From Corynebacterium glaucum (GTDB lineage Bacteria > Actinomycetota > Actinomycetes > Mycobacteriales > Mycobacteriaceae): DNA of 64,000 bases. Positions 55,226-64,000 of the stretch are shown here, piece after piece (position 1 is the stretch's first letter; every line of letters starts with the position of its first letter). Under the pieces are notes generated by a model. That model saw only the letters and a list, made by a program, of their open reading frames with translations. It did no database searches and was not told the DNA's origin. Location of the stretch: positions 186,001-250,000 of the forward strand of contig NZ_CP019688.1 in assembly GCF_002287505.1 (NCBI RefSeq). The letters are read 5' to 3'. The translations under genes and the position numbers were made by a program.

Positions 55226-55519
55226 TTATTCGCCAGCGATGGTCCGCGCGACGCGATTGCGGGTCTCAGACACGCTCGCCGTGTTTTGATCCAACGCAGC
55301 GCGCACCTGGCCCAGGATCACTTTGATATTTTCCGCAGCGGTGGACCACTTCCCGTGGACACCTCGGTATTGCTCCTGCTCAGAACCTTCCCACCCCGCG
55401 GCGAGTTTTTGGATGTCCGAATCCATGACACCCAGGGTCGATTCAATCGAGTTCATCACGCGGTGAAGATCTTCCGCTGCAGCATCGGCATCTGCGCGGT
55501 TGTAGGCATAAATAGACAT
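55226..55519 (-). CDS. WXG100-family protein (EsxB-like)
   Basis: A 97-residue helical-hairpin protein with the central W-x-G (LAAGWEGSEQEQYRGV, Trp about residue 43). WXG100 proteins are exported as dimers by type VII secretion and may pair with larger substrates. It lies directly upstream of the Rhs toxin gene, so it may be its partner. The sequence is longest before the turn (ADADAAAEDLHRVMNSIESTLGVMDSDIQ). Confidence 0.9.
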   Translation of the reverse strand: MSIYAYNRADADAAAEDLHRVMNSIESTLGVMDSDIQKLAAGWEGSEQEQYRGVHGKWSTAAENIKVILGQVRAALDQNTASVSETRNRVARTIAGE

Positions 55520-55547
55520 AGTGGGTGCTTCCTTTACAGAGTGAGAG

Positions 55548-55886
55548 TTACAGGATCGGGCCGGACTGGAAGTTCATTCCCGCGAATGCTTGCTGGAGCT
55601 CGTCAGTCTGCTCCTGCTCGCCGGACTGGTACTGCTGACCGGCATCGTCGACGCGACCGGTGAGGGTCCCTAGCGCTTGGTTAATCATCTCCATGTTCTC
55701 GCTCCAAGCGTTGGTCATGTTTTCCCATGCCCCAACGGAGGCGCCCTTCCACGAGTTCTTGAGCGGTTCAATTGCGGTGATGAACTGCTTCGCCTGATCC
55801 GTGAGCTGAGTGTGGTTTTCTTGCAGGGAAGAGATGTGGGTAGCAACGGCTGAGTGCTCAACCGACAGTTCATTGGATTGCGACAT
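55548..55886 (-). CDS. WXG100-family protein
   Basis: A 112-residue WXG100 protein with a W-K-G turn (IEPLKNSWKGASVGAWENM) flanked by two long helices and a Gln/Glu-rich tail. It is more EsxA-like in its longer C-terminal tail. A 28-bp gap separates it from the next gene. It may form a heterodimer with 55226-55519. Confidence 0.9.
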   Translation of the reverse strand: MSQSNELSVEHSAVATHISSLQENHTQLTDQAKQFITAIEPLKNSWKGASVGAWENMTNAWSENMEMINQALGTLTGRVDDAGQQYQSGEQEQTDELQQAFAGMNFQSGPIL

Positions 55887-56022
55887 TGTTCCTAGTGTTC
55901 CTTTCGGCTACTGGTGCTACGGGGGAGGTTGTGGCGACGAGAAGTGAGTGGTTCTCCTCTCGCCAGCTGTGCGATTGTGGCTGGCTGGTAGATAGTCATT
56001 TTCAGCTCCCTTTCACGGGCTT

Positions 56023-56322
56023 CTACTTGATCTCGTCCAGTGCCGTCTGGATCTCATCGCGCACTCCGCTGTTTGACTCGTTAATCGCGTCTAACGCGGA
56101 GGCGACATGGGTGAGGATGCCTGCGACGCCGGCAGCACCTTTTTGCCACTGCATCAGGATCTCCTCGTAGGATTCGTACTCTGAACCGGTCCATTCCTCG
56201 CTGAGCGTTTGCATGCTCGAGTCAATCGATTCAATAATCTCTAGAATCCGGCTCTTGACCCGGTTAATGTCTTTGGATGCGGAATCCGCGACGCTCGTCG
56301 TAAAGGCGTACATGTCTGCCAT
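56023..56322 (-). CDS. WXG100-family protein
   Basis: A 99-residue protein with W-T-G (LSEEWTGSEYESYEEI) in the same arrangement as 55226-55519, from which it may have duplicated. The 136 bp between it and the next WXG gene (55887-56022) holds no gene. It is 4 bp from the next upstream gene. Confidence 0.9.
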   Translation of the reverse strand: MADMYAFTTSVADSASKDINRVKSRILEIIESIDSSMQTLSEEWTGSEYESYEEILMQWQKGAAGVAGILTHVASALDAINESNSGVRDEIQTALDEIK

Positions 56323-56326
56323 GGAG

Positions 56327-56656
56327 CTATCCCTGAGCCTCAGGGCGGATGCTGTTGGCCATCTCCTTCAAAGACCCCTCGATTTCCTCGTCGTGTCCTT
56401 CAACGGCTGTCGCGATCGTGGCTGAGGCCTCACCTAGCAGCGTCACGTTCTTCAGCAATGTTCGACGAGATTGACGCCACTCCCGCAGGAAGGCCTCGAC
56501 AGCCTCGACCATCCGCTCACCGTGGATTTCATCGGCGTTGCTGAGATCATCAGCACCATCTTCTACAGCAGAGACACGCGACTCAATGTCCGACATCGTC
56601 TTCTCCAGTGACGCCAACCGCGCAACCGGTACCTGCCAATGGTCACTACCGGGCAT
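56327..56656 (-). CDS. Small coiled-coil protein of the type VII locus
   Basis: A 109-residue helical protein without a W-x-G (the nearest is FLREWRQSRR). Two long helices (LEKTMSDIESRVSAVEDGADDLSNADEIHGERMVEAVEAF and LKNVTLLGEASATIATAVEGHDEEI) and size suggest a degenerate WXG100 relative or a dedicated chaperone. The gene overlaps its upstream neighbour by 11 bp. No function is established. Confidence 0.75.
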   Translation of the reverse strand: MPGSDHWQVPVARLASLEKTMSDIESRVSAVEDGADDLSNADEIHGERMVEAVEAFLREWRQSRRTLLKNVTLLGEASATIATAVEGHDEEIEGSLKEMANSIRPEAQG

Positions 56657-57383
56657 TGTTCACTTCACCTTCCTCCGACAGCCATACCCGAGAAAAGGGT
56701 GTCTGAGCACTACTAGCGCCGTCGGCATCGTCATCATTATTGAAAGTAAGCTGCGTGTCGTCCGGGACGACGGCGAAGCTGGCGGCGACACGTCGCACGA
56801 TTGCTTCGACACCGTCGCTTGACTCGGCGCTCGGCGCGGTCGCGGAAACCACAAGCGTCCACGTGGTGCCGGGGGCCGGAATAAACGCTTGATGCGTGTA
56901 AAGGGTGCGTCGCTGTGTGATCGGGCCACCTTCCATCTGCGAGTGGAAGAGCAAATATGGATCGCCTTGGTTCGTTTTCTCCACGGTTGAGTCTTCGGGA
57001 GAACCGAGCTGTTTCTGCGCTCCGAGCACACTGGCGCTTGTCGGGGCTGAATCGACCCAGCGCATGAGCAGTGTTACCGCGGTGACCGTGTCGTCTAAAA
57101 CGCCGGGAAGAATCAGCGCAAGCACGCTTCCTGCATCGCGTGCCTGGGTTGCCATCTCCATCATCTGTTGCTTGACTTCGCGTTGATGGCTGCGCTTCAA
57201 GCGTGCACCCGGAACCAGGTCATCGTCGCGAAGCAAATTGCTAATCACAGCGTCTGTGCGAGCCGGGTTCAGATCGATGATGCGCCAGGTCGTTGGCAGG
57301 CTTACCGTCCACCGGAAATCGGGCCGCGGTGCATCTGGCGGTAACTGCATCGAAGGCTTGAGCGCAGTTGCCTGCGTCCCCAT
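56646..57383 (-). CDS. Unknown protein of the type VII locus
   Basis: A 245-residue protein, not recognised. It has no signal peptide or membrane segment. Features: RPDFRWTVSLPTTWRIIDLNPAR near the start, and alternating hydrophobic strands (VLALILPGVLDD; TTWTLVVSATAP). It might have a role like the EspG chaperones, but there is no sequence support. It overlaps the next gene downstream and stands 154 bp from eccC, in a gap (57384-57537) with no gene. Confidence 0.75.
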   Translation of the reverse strand: MGTQATALKPSMQLPPDAPRPDFRWTVSLPTTWRIIDLNPARTDAVISNLLRDDDLVPGARLKRSHQREVKQQMMEMATQARDAGSVLALILPGVLDDTVTAVTLLMRWVDSAPTSASVLGAQKQLGSPEDSTVEKTNQGDPYLLFHSQMEGGPITQRRTLYTHQAFIPAPGTTWTLVVSATAPSAESSDGVEAIVRRVAASFAVVPDDTQLTFNNDDDADGASSAQTPFSRVWLSEEGEVNNAR

Positions 57384-57537
57384 AATTCACACCCCCTGTC
57401 AGCCGGGGCCACAACTCGGGTTCTTCGGAAAACCCGGTTGCAACCGGTACTAGTTATCGAAGTGAGACCTTAGAACACACTAAGAGAAAATTCGACCTCT
57501 AAACCGCGGAATGTTAATCATGGCCTAAGCAAGGCAT

Positions 57538-60500
57538 TTATATTCGTGAACTAGCTATGTCTTCTGTCGCTCGGGGTAAAGCAATCTGAAGCATTTCGGC
57601 CGTTCCGGAATTGGTCACTCGCTGAGCACGGCCAGGGGGGAGACGCTTGAAGAAGATGCCTGGGGCGACTGCACCCTCCTGCCTCTCGCCCGAGAGCAGG
57701 ATTGTGGTGCTGCTTGATTCACGCATCGCCTGGAGGAACGAGTCGTAGCTCGCTCGAGCATATCCGGCAGAGCGGCGCGCAGTGATGATGTGCAACCCGA
57801 GATCTGCCGCTTGACCGAGAAACGGGACAAGGTGCTTCAGAGGGTTCGCGCTGCCTTCAAGAGTTTCATAGTTGTCGATAACGCAATAGATTTCTGGCCC
57901 AGTCCACCAAGAGCGATCCCGCAGTTGCTCCACAGTGATGTCTTTCGCAGGCAAGCGCCGCGTGAGCTCCGCTGCAATGCCCTTCGCCAACGTCTCACAT
58001 CCCTCGCGGGTTGCCGCAAATCCACCGAGGAACTCTTGAGGCACCGCGTCGAGGAGACCGCGCCGCAAATCCCACACCCCGATCATGAGGTCGCCTTGCT
58101 GCCTACCCAAGGTGATTTCTTTAATGTAGGTCTCTAATGCACTCGTCTTGCCCGATTGCTGCTCTCCTGCGAGCAAGACAAGGCGATCATCCTTTTCGCA
58201 ATCAAGCGTCGCAGGTCCCAGCGTTGTTTCTGTGAGGCCGAATCGCACAGGTGGCACGGATTTGAACCGGCGTCGAATTTCGGTGAGCGTCACCGATTCC
58301 GGCAGCATTCTGACCTGGGGCGCCCCGGGTGCGGTCCAAGAGCCAGAGATTGCAGCGACGGTTTCTTGCGCAGAGGTCTCTGACACGACTCCGGGCACAC
58401 GCTCTAAATGCGGTACCGCGATTTGGCTATAGAGACCATCGGCGGTAGCCACCCGTCCGGTTGGGAGGTCTTTCAGCCCCTCCGACACTTTCTTGCCCAC
58501 AGCTGAGTCAATCGGATCGTTCAACCTCAACTCCAAGCGGGTACCGATCACCGCCTGCAGTGGCAGGCGAAAATCGGCCCATCGACCGGTGAGGAAAATG
58601 ACGTGGATGCCATACGCTAATCCTCGCTGCGCAATGTCGCCCACCTGTTCCGCCAGGTCCTCATGGTCCTTTCGCAACGTCGACCAGCCATCAATGGCGA
58701 GCACGATGTCCGGGGCGGACAAATTCGAAAGCAGGCCACTTTTGTGAAGGCTACGGAGCTCCTGGACGTTGGAGATGTGGTTGGCAGAGAATAGCTGCTC
58801 TCGTTCGGCGAGGAACATGCCCATCTCGGCGACGGTGCGACGCACCTTATTTTCGTCGAAACGCGTTGCCACCGTACCAACATGGGGGAGTTCTTCGAGG
58901 TACGACAATCCAGAACCGGACATGTCGATGAGATAGAAGTTCACTTCCCGCGGCGTGTGGGTGAGTGCGGCGGCGGTGACCAAGCTGCGAAGCGCGGTGG
59001 TTTTGCCTGACTGTGGAGCGCCCATGATTGCAAGATTGCCCCCGGAGCCGGAAAGATCCAGGGCCAACGGGCCTTGCCACTGGTCTAACGGCTTATCCTT
59101 CAATCCGATCGGAAACACCATTTGGCCCTGCTGCGCCGCGCTCAGCCCCCGCTTAGATGACAACGCCACCGGCCCTACCGCGCTTTCCAACGGCAACGTG
59201 GCAGGCAGCGGTGGAAGCCAGATCTGTCGGGTTTTCTCTGCCGCTGGAGTGAGACGGCCGACAACCAACTCAAGCGTGGTCTGGGTCCGCTCATCTGTCG
59301 CATTGCGGGCCGCATTGCGCTGCTCCACCACATTGGAATGTGCAGCTTGACGGTCGCGCAGCCAATCTTCGGTGGTGTTCGCCAGATGCAATGGCATTGG
59401 CACTGGAGGCAGTTCGAGCTCGTGAGCGCGCTCGATAGCTTCGTACGGCCCTGAAACGTAAGCAGATTTGAAGCGATCAAATATGTCTGGGTCAACTTTC
59501 AGGAACCCCGAGCCGGGGATCGGTGGCAGCTCGTGGGCATCGGTCGTGCCGATCGCGGCGCGCGACTCCTGCGCTGAGAAGGTGCGCAAACCGATGCGGT
59601 AGGACAGATACGACTCGAGCCCGCGTAAACGGCCCTCCTCCAGGCGTTGGGAGGCGAGCAACAAGTGCACCCCGATGGAGCGTCCGATGCGTCCGATTTG
59701 GACAAAGAGATCGATGAACTCCGGCTTCGCTGCAAGCAACTCACCGAACTCATCGATCACCACAAAGAGCACTGGCAGGGGATCATCCACCTTGCCCTCG
59801 GCGCGCAGCGCATTGTACTCAGAGACGTTTGCGAGATTTCCCGCCTGTTGGAGGACACGTTGACGTCGTTGAATCTCGCCGAGAATGGAATCGTGGAGGC
59901 GATCAACAAGACCGGCTGCGTCTTCGAGGTTGTCGACGATTGCCGCGGTGTGCGGCAGCGGTTCGAGCCCGGCGAAGGTGGCACCACCTTTGAAGTCCAC
60001 GAGAACAAGCGAGAGCTGGTCCGGCGGGTGGCAAATCACCTGCGCGAGGACAAGGGTGCGCAAGACTTCGGATTTGCCCGAACCGGTCGCACCGACGCAA
60101 AGCCCGTGCGGCCCCATGCCGGACTTGGCCGATTCTTTAATGTCCAGCTCAACTGGTTCTCCGTCAGCGCCAATACCAAATGGGACGTTGAGGAAGTCCC
60201 GCTCCGGTCGAGCTGCCCACGCCTGGGCAATGTCATAAGTGGCGAAGTTGCCGATGCCGAGCATGTCGTCGAGCGCAATCGTGCGCTCCAAGGTGGAATT
60301 AGGGGCCGCGTCTTCCACCAGACGCAAGGGGGAAACGCTGCGGGCGATCGATTCCGTGATCGCCGGTGTGACCTCATCGAGGGTGCCGCGGTCCCCACCA
60401 TAGAGGACGCGCTCAGCGTAGCCCTTTTCACCCTCGGCGGGTTCACGGATTTCACCACGGTCAAGCAGCTGCACGTGAAATGAACGATCCTTCCCTAACA

Positions 60501-61590
60501 GCACTCGCACGTCGACGTGAGTGGGCTCTAAATGCTGCACGGTGGAAGTCGCTATCACGCTGACTCGCGCCGCGTGGAGGGAGCGAATCGTGCTGGCACT
60601 GTCACTGATGAATCGGCCGTGCGGACTATCCATGTTCACAACCACCAGCAGGTGCGGTCGGTCTAGCTCAGTGAGTTGATACCGGGAGCGCTCTTTCAAT
60701 TCCGCGGCGCGTTCATCGAGCTCGCTGAGCAATTCCGCCGCACTTGATTCGTCATAAGAGACGTTGCGCTTGCCTATGGGCCCGTCGAACTGATCGGGGG
60801 AAAGCAGGTGGGGAAACCACACCGCCCATCCATCGCTGTGATCCGCAGTCGGCAGCGCCAAGTGAAAACGCAAGTCGTCCGGGGCGTGAAATACTGCAGC
60901 CTGAGCCAACATTGCGCGCACCGCCTCAGCCGTTAACTCAGGGTCACCGACAAGTGAAACTACCCCGCGCGCTGGAATGGCAATAGGCAGGCCGTCAATG
61001 GTGCTCGTGCGGCGCATCATGCGATCCAAATGCGCCTGCGCAATCGGCTCCGGCACCTGCATCGGGTTCGAAGATGCTGGCACCTCGATGCCACGCGCCA
61101 GTTTGCCAACCCCCGTGCCAATGCGAGTGACCAAGAAGTCTTCATCACCTTTTCGACGCTCCCAGAGCCGATACGGGTCACGGGTGACGTCGATAAGCGA
61201 GCGTGGATGCGGGTGCCGAGTCAATGCCTCGACCTGCTGCTGACCTGCTACCTCACGGACCTCTTCCTCCAACTCGGTGAGGTGCTCCAAAAATCGCGTC
61301 CGCTCCTCCTCAGCCTGGCGGCGTGACCCTGTGCGCTGCCGAATGAACATGCCCACCGCCCCAATGAGCACGGCAACGAACATGATGCCCCCGATGACCA
61401 TGCGAATCGGGTTGCCTGAAGACATCATCATGAGCACCATTCCCGTGCCCGCGACCAACGGCATAACCAGCGTCATCACACTACCGCCGGAGCGTGCACG
61501 AATCATGGGTACCTGCGCCACAGCAAGCGGTTTTTCTTCCGGGATGGTGCGGTGTAGCCGCGCCGGGCGGTGAACAATGCGGGTGCTCAT
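57538..61590 (-). CDS. eccC: Type VII secretion FtsK/SpoIIIE-type ATPase EccC
   Basis: Motor ATPase of ESX/type VII secretion, 1350 residues. Two transmembrane segments (MTLVMPLVAGTGMVLMMM and MVIGGIMFVAVLIGAVGMF) lie in the first 90 residues. Three tandem ATPase domains follow. Walker A motifs are GATGSGKSEVLR (about 495), GAPQSGKTTALRS (about 850) and GEQQSGKTSALE (about 1140). Walker B is complete only in domain 1 (VLFVVIDEFGELL). Domains 2 (DIVLAIDGWSTL) and 3 (EIYCVIDNYETL) lack the catalytic Glu, as known for EccC proteins. ATG 61590 is preferred over GTG 61596 for its AGGA spacing. It is divergent from eccD, 83 bp away. Confidence 0.95.
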   Translation of the reverse strand: MSTRIVHRPARLHRTIPEEKPLAVAQVPMIRARSGGSVMTLVMPLVAGTGMVLMMMSSGNPIRMVIGGIMFVAVLIGAVGMFIRQRTGSRRQAEEERTRFLEHLTELEEEVREVAGQQQVEALTRHPHPRSLIDVTRDPYRLWERRKGDEDFLVTRIGTGVGKLARGIEVPASSNPMQVPEPIAQAHLDRMMRRTSTIDGLPIAIPARGVVSLVGDPELTAEAVRAMLAQAAVFHAPDDLRFHLALPTADHSDGWAVWFPHLLSPDQFDGPIGKRNVSYDESSAAELLSELDERAAELKERSRYQLTELDRPHLLVVVNMDSPHGRFISDSASTIRSLHAARVSVIATSTVQHLEPTHVDVRVLLGKDRSFHVQLLDRGEIREPAEGEKGYAERVLYGGDRGTLDEVTPAITESIARSVSPLRLVEDAAPNSTLERTIALDDMLGIGNFATYDIAQAWAARPERDFLNVPFGIGADGEPVELDIKESAKSGMGPHGLCVGATGSGKSEVLRTLVLAQVICHPPDQLSLVLVDFKGGATFAGLEPLPHTAAIVDNLEDAAGLVDRLHDSILGEIQRRQRVLQQAGNLANVSEYNALRAEGKVDDPLPVLFVVIDEFGELLAAKPEFIDLFVQIGRIGRSIGVHLLLASQRLEEGRLRGLESYLSYRIGLRTFSAQESRAAIGTTDAHELPPIPGSGFLKVDPDIFDRFKSAYVSGPYEAIERAHELELPPVPMPLHLANTTEDWLRDRQAAHSNVVEQRNAARNATDERTQTTLELVVGRLTPAAEKTRQIWLPPLPATLPLESAVGPVALSSKRGLSAAQQGQMVFPIGLKDKPLDQWQGPLALDLSGSGGNLAIMGAPQSGKTTALRSLVTAAALTHTPREVNFYLIDMSGSGLSYLEELPHVGTVATRFDENKVRRTVAEMGMFLAEREQLFSANHISNVQELRSLHKSGLLSNLSAPDIVLAIDGWSTLRKDHEDLAEQVGDIAQRGLAYGIHVIFLTGRWADFRLPLQAVIGTRLELRLNDPIDSAVGKKVSEGLKDLPTGRVATADGLYSQIAVPHLERVPGVVSETSAQETVAAISGSWTAPGAPQVRMLPESVTLTEIRRRFKSVPPVRFGLTETTLGPATLDCEKDDRLVLLAGEQQSGKTSALETYIKEITLGRQQGDLMIGVWDLRRGLLDAVPQEFLGGFAATREGCETLAKGIAAELTRRLPAKDITVEQLRDRSWWTGPEIYCVIDNYETLEGSANPLKHLVPFLGQAADLGLHIITARRSAGYARASYDSFLQAMRESSSTTILLSGERQEGAVAPGIFFKRLPPGRAQRVTNSGTAEMLQIALPRATEDIASSRI

Positions 61591-61673
61591 GGGCACTAAT
61601 CCTAAGCCACGGTAAGAATTGACTAAGAGGCACTTCGCGGTCGCATCAGGGCGGGTATGAAACGATAGGGGGC

Positions 61674-63128
61674 ATGAGCGACACCTTCGTCCGCGTGAGC
61701 GTTTTCTACGCAGACCGGCAACTTGACGTGAGTTTGCCCATGGGTCGTCCCGCGGTGGACATCGTGGGTGACGTTGTTGATCTGTTCAACCACGATGCAG
61801 CCAGCAATGATTCAGGGGATCCGCAGAAGGCAATTTCGACGACGGATACCCACACGTGGGTGCTCTCAACCAGCAAGGTCGGCACCATCGAGCCGCATGC
61901 CACCTTGGCGGAATATGGAATCCAGGACGGCGACAGGTTGCATCTCACGCGGCGGGAAGAGGCCGCGCACACGCCTTTCGTGGACGATGCGATCGCAGAG
62001 GTGCGGGCGACGATCGACGCGGCGCAGTGGGGATGGTCGGGCAGCATGCGCTCGAGCAGCGCACTTGCAACATTTGTTGCGGGTTTGGCCGCAGCTGGCG
62101 CTATTGCTGCAGCCGGAATCTGGAACGCAACACTGCCGCTAGATGCTACCCAGTGGATCCAAATATGCATCGTGGTTGCAACCGCAGCGATTGGGCTCGG
62201 CATGGCATTGTGGCGCAAGCACGAATGGATGCGCTATCTGGGCTACGCCGTGCCCGCCACCACTGTGCTCCTCACCCGCGTGTTTTTGGCGCAGCTGCCG
62301 CTGGAACAGTCAGTGCCTTGGACGGTTGCCGCGGTGGCGTTGAGTACGGCAATAGCGGTGTGGGCTGCGGGGCGGAATGAACCAGCAAGTGGGACGGCAG
62401 GTATCACCGCCGCTCTTGGCGTTGCGGCGGGGGCCGCACTGGTAGCTGGCGGAACCATGCTGGGCGCGAATATCTTTGCCATCTTCGCGTGGTCGGCGTG
62501 GTTGCCCGTTTTCCTCCTGCTTGCTGCGCCCACGATGGGGCTAAATGCAACTGGCCTTCCAGCCCTGATTCGGCAAAACGACACAGGTGACCCGGTTGCC
62601 CGTGAAACGATTCGTGTGCACGCGCGTCGCGCTGAGGCAGTGAGTCGCGGAGTCGCATGGGCTGCTGCCGGGCTCGCCCTCGCCGCGGCGGCTTGCTTGT
62701 CCGCGAGCCCGGTGTGGCAGCACGGTCTCATTGTGCTGCTGCTGACGGCAGCGGTTCTGCTGCGACAGAACGGCTTTGCCGACGCTCGAGCTGTGGGGGT
62801 GCTCTCGTTCGTCGGCGTTGTTTCCCTGGCTTTAGTAGCTGGCTCGTTTGTCCGTTGGTACCGCAACGATTGGCACCCGTTGGCGCAGCCGACCGTTTGG
62901 TGGGCGCCCACGCAATCCTCGGAGCCGTGGATATGGGGCGCGGCGATCTTGACGTTGGCTGTGGCGCTACTAGTCATGTTGGCTCTGCAACTGCGTGAGC
63001 GCGATGAGGTACAAGCAGCCCGCGCTGCACGGGTAATTAACACCGTTGATGTCTTGGTGTGCCTGGCGGTGATCCCGGGAATACTCGCTGCGCAAGGGCT
63101 GTATCAGTACTACTGGGCGACAACATAG
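61674..63128 (+). CDS. eccD: Type VII secretion integral membrane protein EccD
   Basis: A 484-residue channel-core subunit. A ubiquitin-like (YukD) domain is at residues 1-95 (FVRVSVFYADRQLDVSLPMGRPAVDIVGDVVDLF; THATLAEYGIQDGDRLHLTRR). About eleven transmembrane helices follow from residue 130. This is the standard EccD layout. GATAGGGGGC lies before the ATG. It is divergent from eccC. No eccB, eccE or mycP is inside the window; they may lie to the right or be missing. Confidence 0.92.
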   Translation: MSDTFVRVSVFYADRQLDVSLPMGRPAVDIVGDVVDLFNHDAASNDSGDPQKAISTTDTHTWVLSTSKVGTIEPHATLAEYGIQDGDRLHLTRREEAAHTPFVDDAIAEVRATIDAAQWGWSGSMRSSSALATFVAGLAAAGAIAAAGIWNATLPLDATQWIQICIVVATAAIGLGMALWRKHEWMRYLGYAVPATTVLLTRVFLAQLPLEQSVPWTVAAVALSTAIAVWAAGRNEPASGTAGITAALGVAAGAALVAGGTMLGANIFAIFAWSAWLPVFLLLAAPTMGLNATGLPALIRQNDTGDPVARETIRVHARRAEAVSRGVAWAAAGLALAAAACLSASPVWQHGLIVLLLTAAVLLRQNGFADARAVGVLSFVGVVSLALVAGSFVRWYRNDWHPLAQPTVWWAPTQSSEPWIWGAAILTLAVALLVMLALQLRERDEVQAARAARVINTVDVLVCLAVIPGILAAQGLYQYYWATT

Positions 63129-63141
63129 CCGGGTTTGATTC

Positions 63142-63930
63142 TTACTTGACTCCCGGTCTCTGCTCAGGATAAAGGCGTGTGAGTAAGCGGTTGTACTGAA
63201 TAACCGCGACTGGGTCAGTTGGCAATGTGACACGGTCGCGCGCGGTCGTCGACGCTTTAGGGGAGGGTAGCGTCAGTGTGTCAGGTGCATCGGAGTCGCT
63301 GGGAGTAGCGCCGACCTTGACCACGCTTACCCGACCCTGACGCGCAGCATCGCTGAGATGATGGCCGCGTTGGTAGAGCCACGCGTGGTCGGTGTGGAAT
63401 TTATCCGCCAGCAGCAAGACATGGGTGGCCATGGAAGTGCCGGTAGCAATCACGTCGCTACCGCAGGTGAATGGCAAATCAATCACCGCCACGGGCCACC
63501 GGTGCGCCGCTCGGCGTACCGCTGAAAGGAGCGTCTCCGGTTCGAGGGGCTGCGGGAAGCGGCGCGAAGTACTCAGGAGAACGGTGCTACCTGCGGTGTC
63601 AGCGTGAGTCTCGATTGTGGTGCGGCGTAGCCCCCATCCGGGCAATGTGGTCAGCCCCTCGAGGTCGCCACCGTCGCCTGCGCCAAGTGGACCGCGCAAT
63701 GGCTGATTGAGACCATCGGCGTCGATAGCGACTACCGGAAGGCGGATTGCGGCGCTGAGCACGTTTGCGACGACTGCTGTGGTGGGAGTAGTCAGCATCT
63801 GCTCGCTCAGCGAGGCGACAGCAATAATCGCCGGGCGATCCGTATCTTGCGGGCTTTTGCGCTGGGACTGCGCCACTGCGTTCGACCATACGAGGCGACG
63901 CGGAACCGCAAGAAGGGAAGATAAACCCAA
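63142..63930 (-). CDS. MinD/EspI-like protein without a P-loop
   Basis: A 262-residue protein with the outline of a ParA/MinD fold. DRPAIIAVASLSEQMLTTPTTAVVANVLSAAIRLPVVAIDADGLNQPLRGPLG matches the Walker A region and the following strand, but the GKGGxGK(T) is replaced. VAVIDLPFTCGSDV and MATHVLLLADKFHTD correspond to later strands. It likely pairs with the secretion apparatus as in other corynebacterial type VII loci. The start is taken as TTG 63930 because a TGA lies two codons upstream; an internal start is possible. It converges with eccD (13-bp gap). The last 70 bp of the window hold no gene I can support. Confidence 0.65.
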   Translation of the reverse strand: MGLSSLLAVPRRLVWSNAVAQSQRKSPQDTDRPAIIAVASLSEQMLTTPTTAVVANVLSAAIRLPVVAIDADGLNQPLRGPLGAGDGGDLEGLTTLPGWGLRRTTIETHADTAGSTVLLSTSRRFPQPLEPETLLSAVRRAAHRWPVAVIDLPFTCGSDVIATGTSMATHVLLLADKFHTDHAWLYQRGHHLSDAARQGRVSVVKVGATPSDSDAPDTLTLPSPKASTTARDRVTLPTDPVAVIQYNRLLTRLYPEQRPGVK

Positions 63931-64000
63931 GTGTCAGTCACCGCCTAAGACTCGACATCCGGACAACCGGCGTTACCATTATCTTTCTGAGACTATTTTA

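Overview
The window is chromosomal DNA of about 60% GC from a mycolic-acid-producing actinobacterium, almost certainly a Corynebacterium. The evidence is two antigen-85-type mycolyltransferases, an actinobacterial sdhCAB operon, a fused rmlCD gene, actinobacteria-restricted DUF2304/DUF2505/DUF2516/LmeA proteins, and the topA - class III adenylate cyclase - holB - tRNA-Thr order I recall from C. glutamicum. The species cannot be fixed from this sequence.

Region 1 (1-8958) holds the 3' end of topA, a membrane adenylate cyclase, holB and a tRNA-Thr(CGU). An IS3-family element (4810-8897) has landed in the loop of the tRNA terminator. An IS21-family element (5994-8636, target duplication CCATG) has then landed inside the IS3 orfB. 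The IS21 istA is broken twice; its istB is intact.

Region 2 (8959-26157) is an envelope-building block. It has an acyl-CoA synthetase, a secreted SGNH hydrolase, two GT2 glycosyltransferases with a DUF2304 partner, rmlA/rmlCD/rmlB for dTDP-rhamnose, a flippase-like membrane protein, an M1 aminopeptidase, a DUF222-HNH protein, an S9 peptidase and two mycolyltransferases. Several neighbours overlap by a GTGA start/stop, which suggests translational coupling.

Region 3 (26236-39172) is core metabolism: lpd, sdhCAB, DUF445, DUF2516 and LmeA proteins, a methyltransferase, a DUF2505 protein and murB. A codon-atypical NmrA-like gene and an SRPBCC gene sit between lpd and sdhC, where I recall the regulator gene ramB lying in C. 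glutamicum. A HepT/MntA toxin-antitoxin pair overlaps the end of murB. Two adjacent paralogous fadD genes follow.

Region 4 (43433-63930) is accessory and the most interesting. It is a type VII (ESX-like) secretion locus linked to a polymorphic-toxin array. On the right are eccC, eccD and a P-loop-less MinD-like gene. Then come three WXG100 genes, two unknown genes and a 1730-residue Rhs/YD-repeat protein with a C-terminal NucA/NucB-type DNase tip. Downstream is a reservoir of immunity-like genes, an orphan nuclease-like toxin tip, a duplicated 1-kb immunity cassette and an IS256-family element that joins two truncated genes without a target duplication. A wrecked EspI/MinD-like gene (43433-44220) marks the far edge. 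My reading, which is inference, is that the secretion genes export the Rhs nuclease against competitors and that the immunity genes protect the cell from present and past toxin tips.
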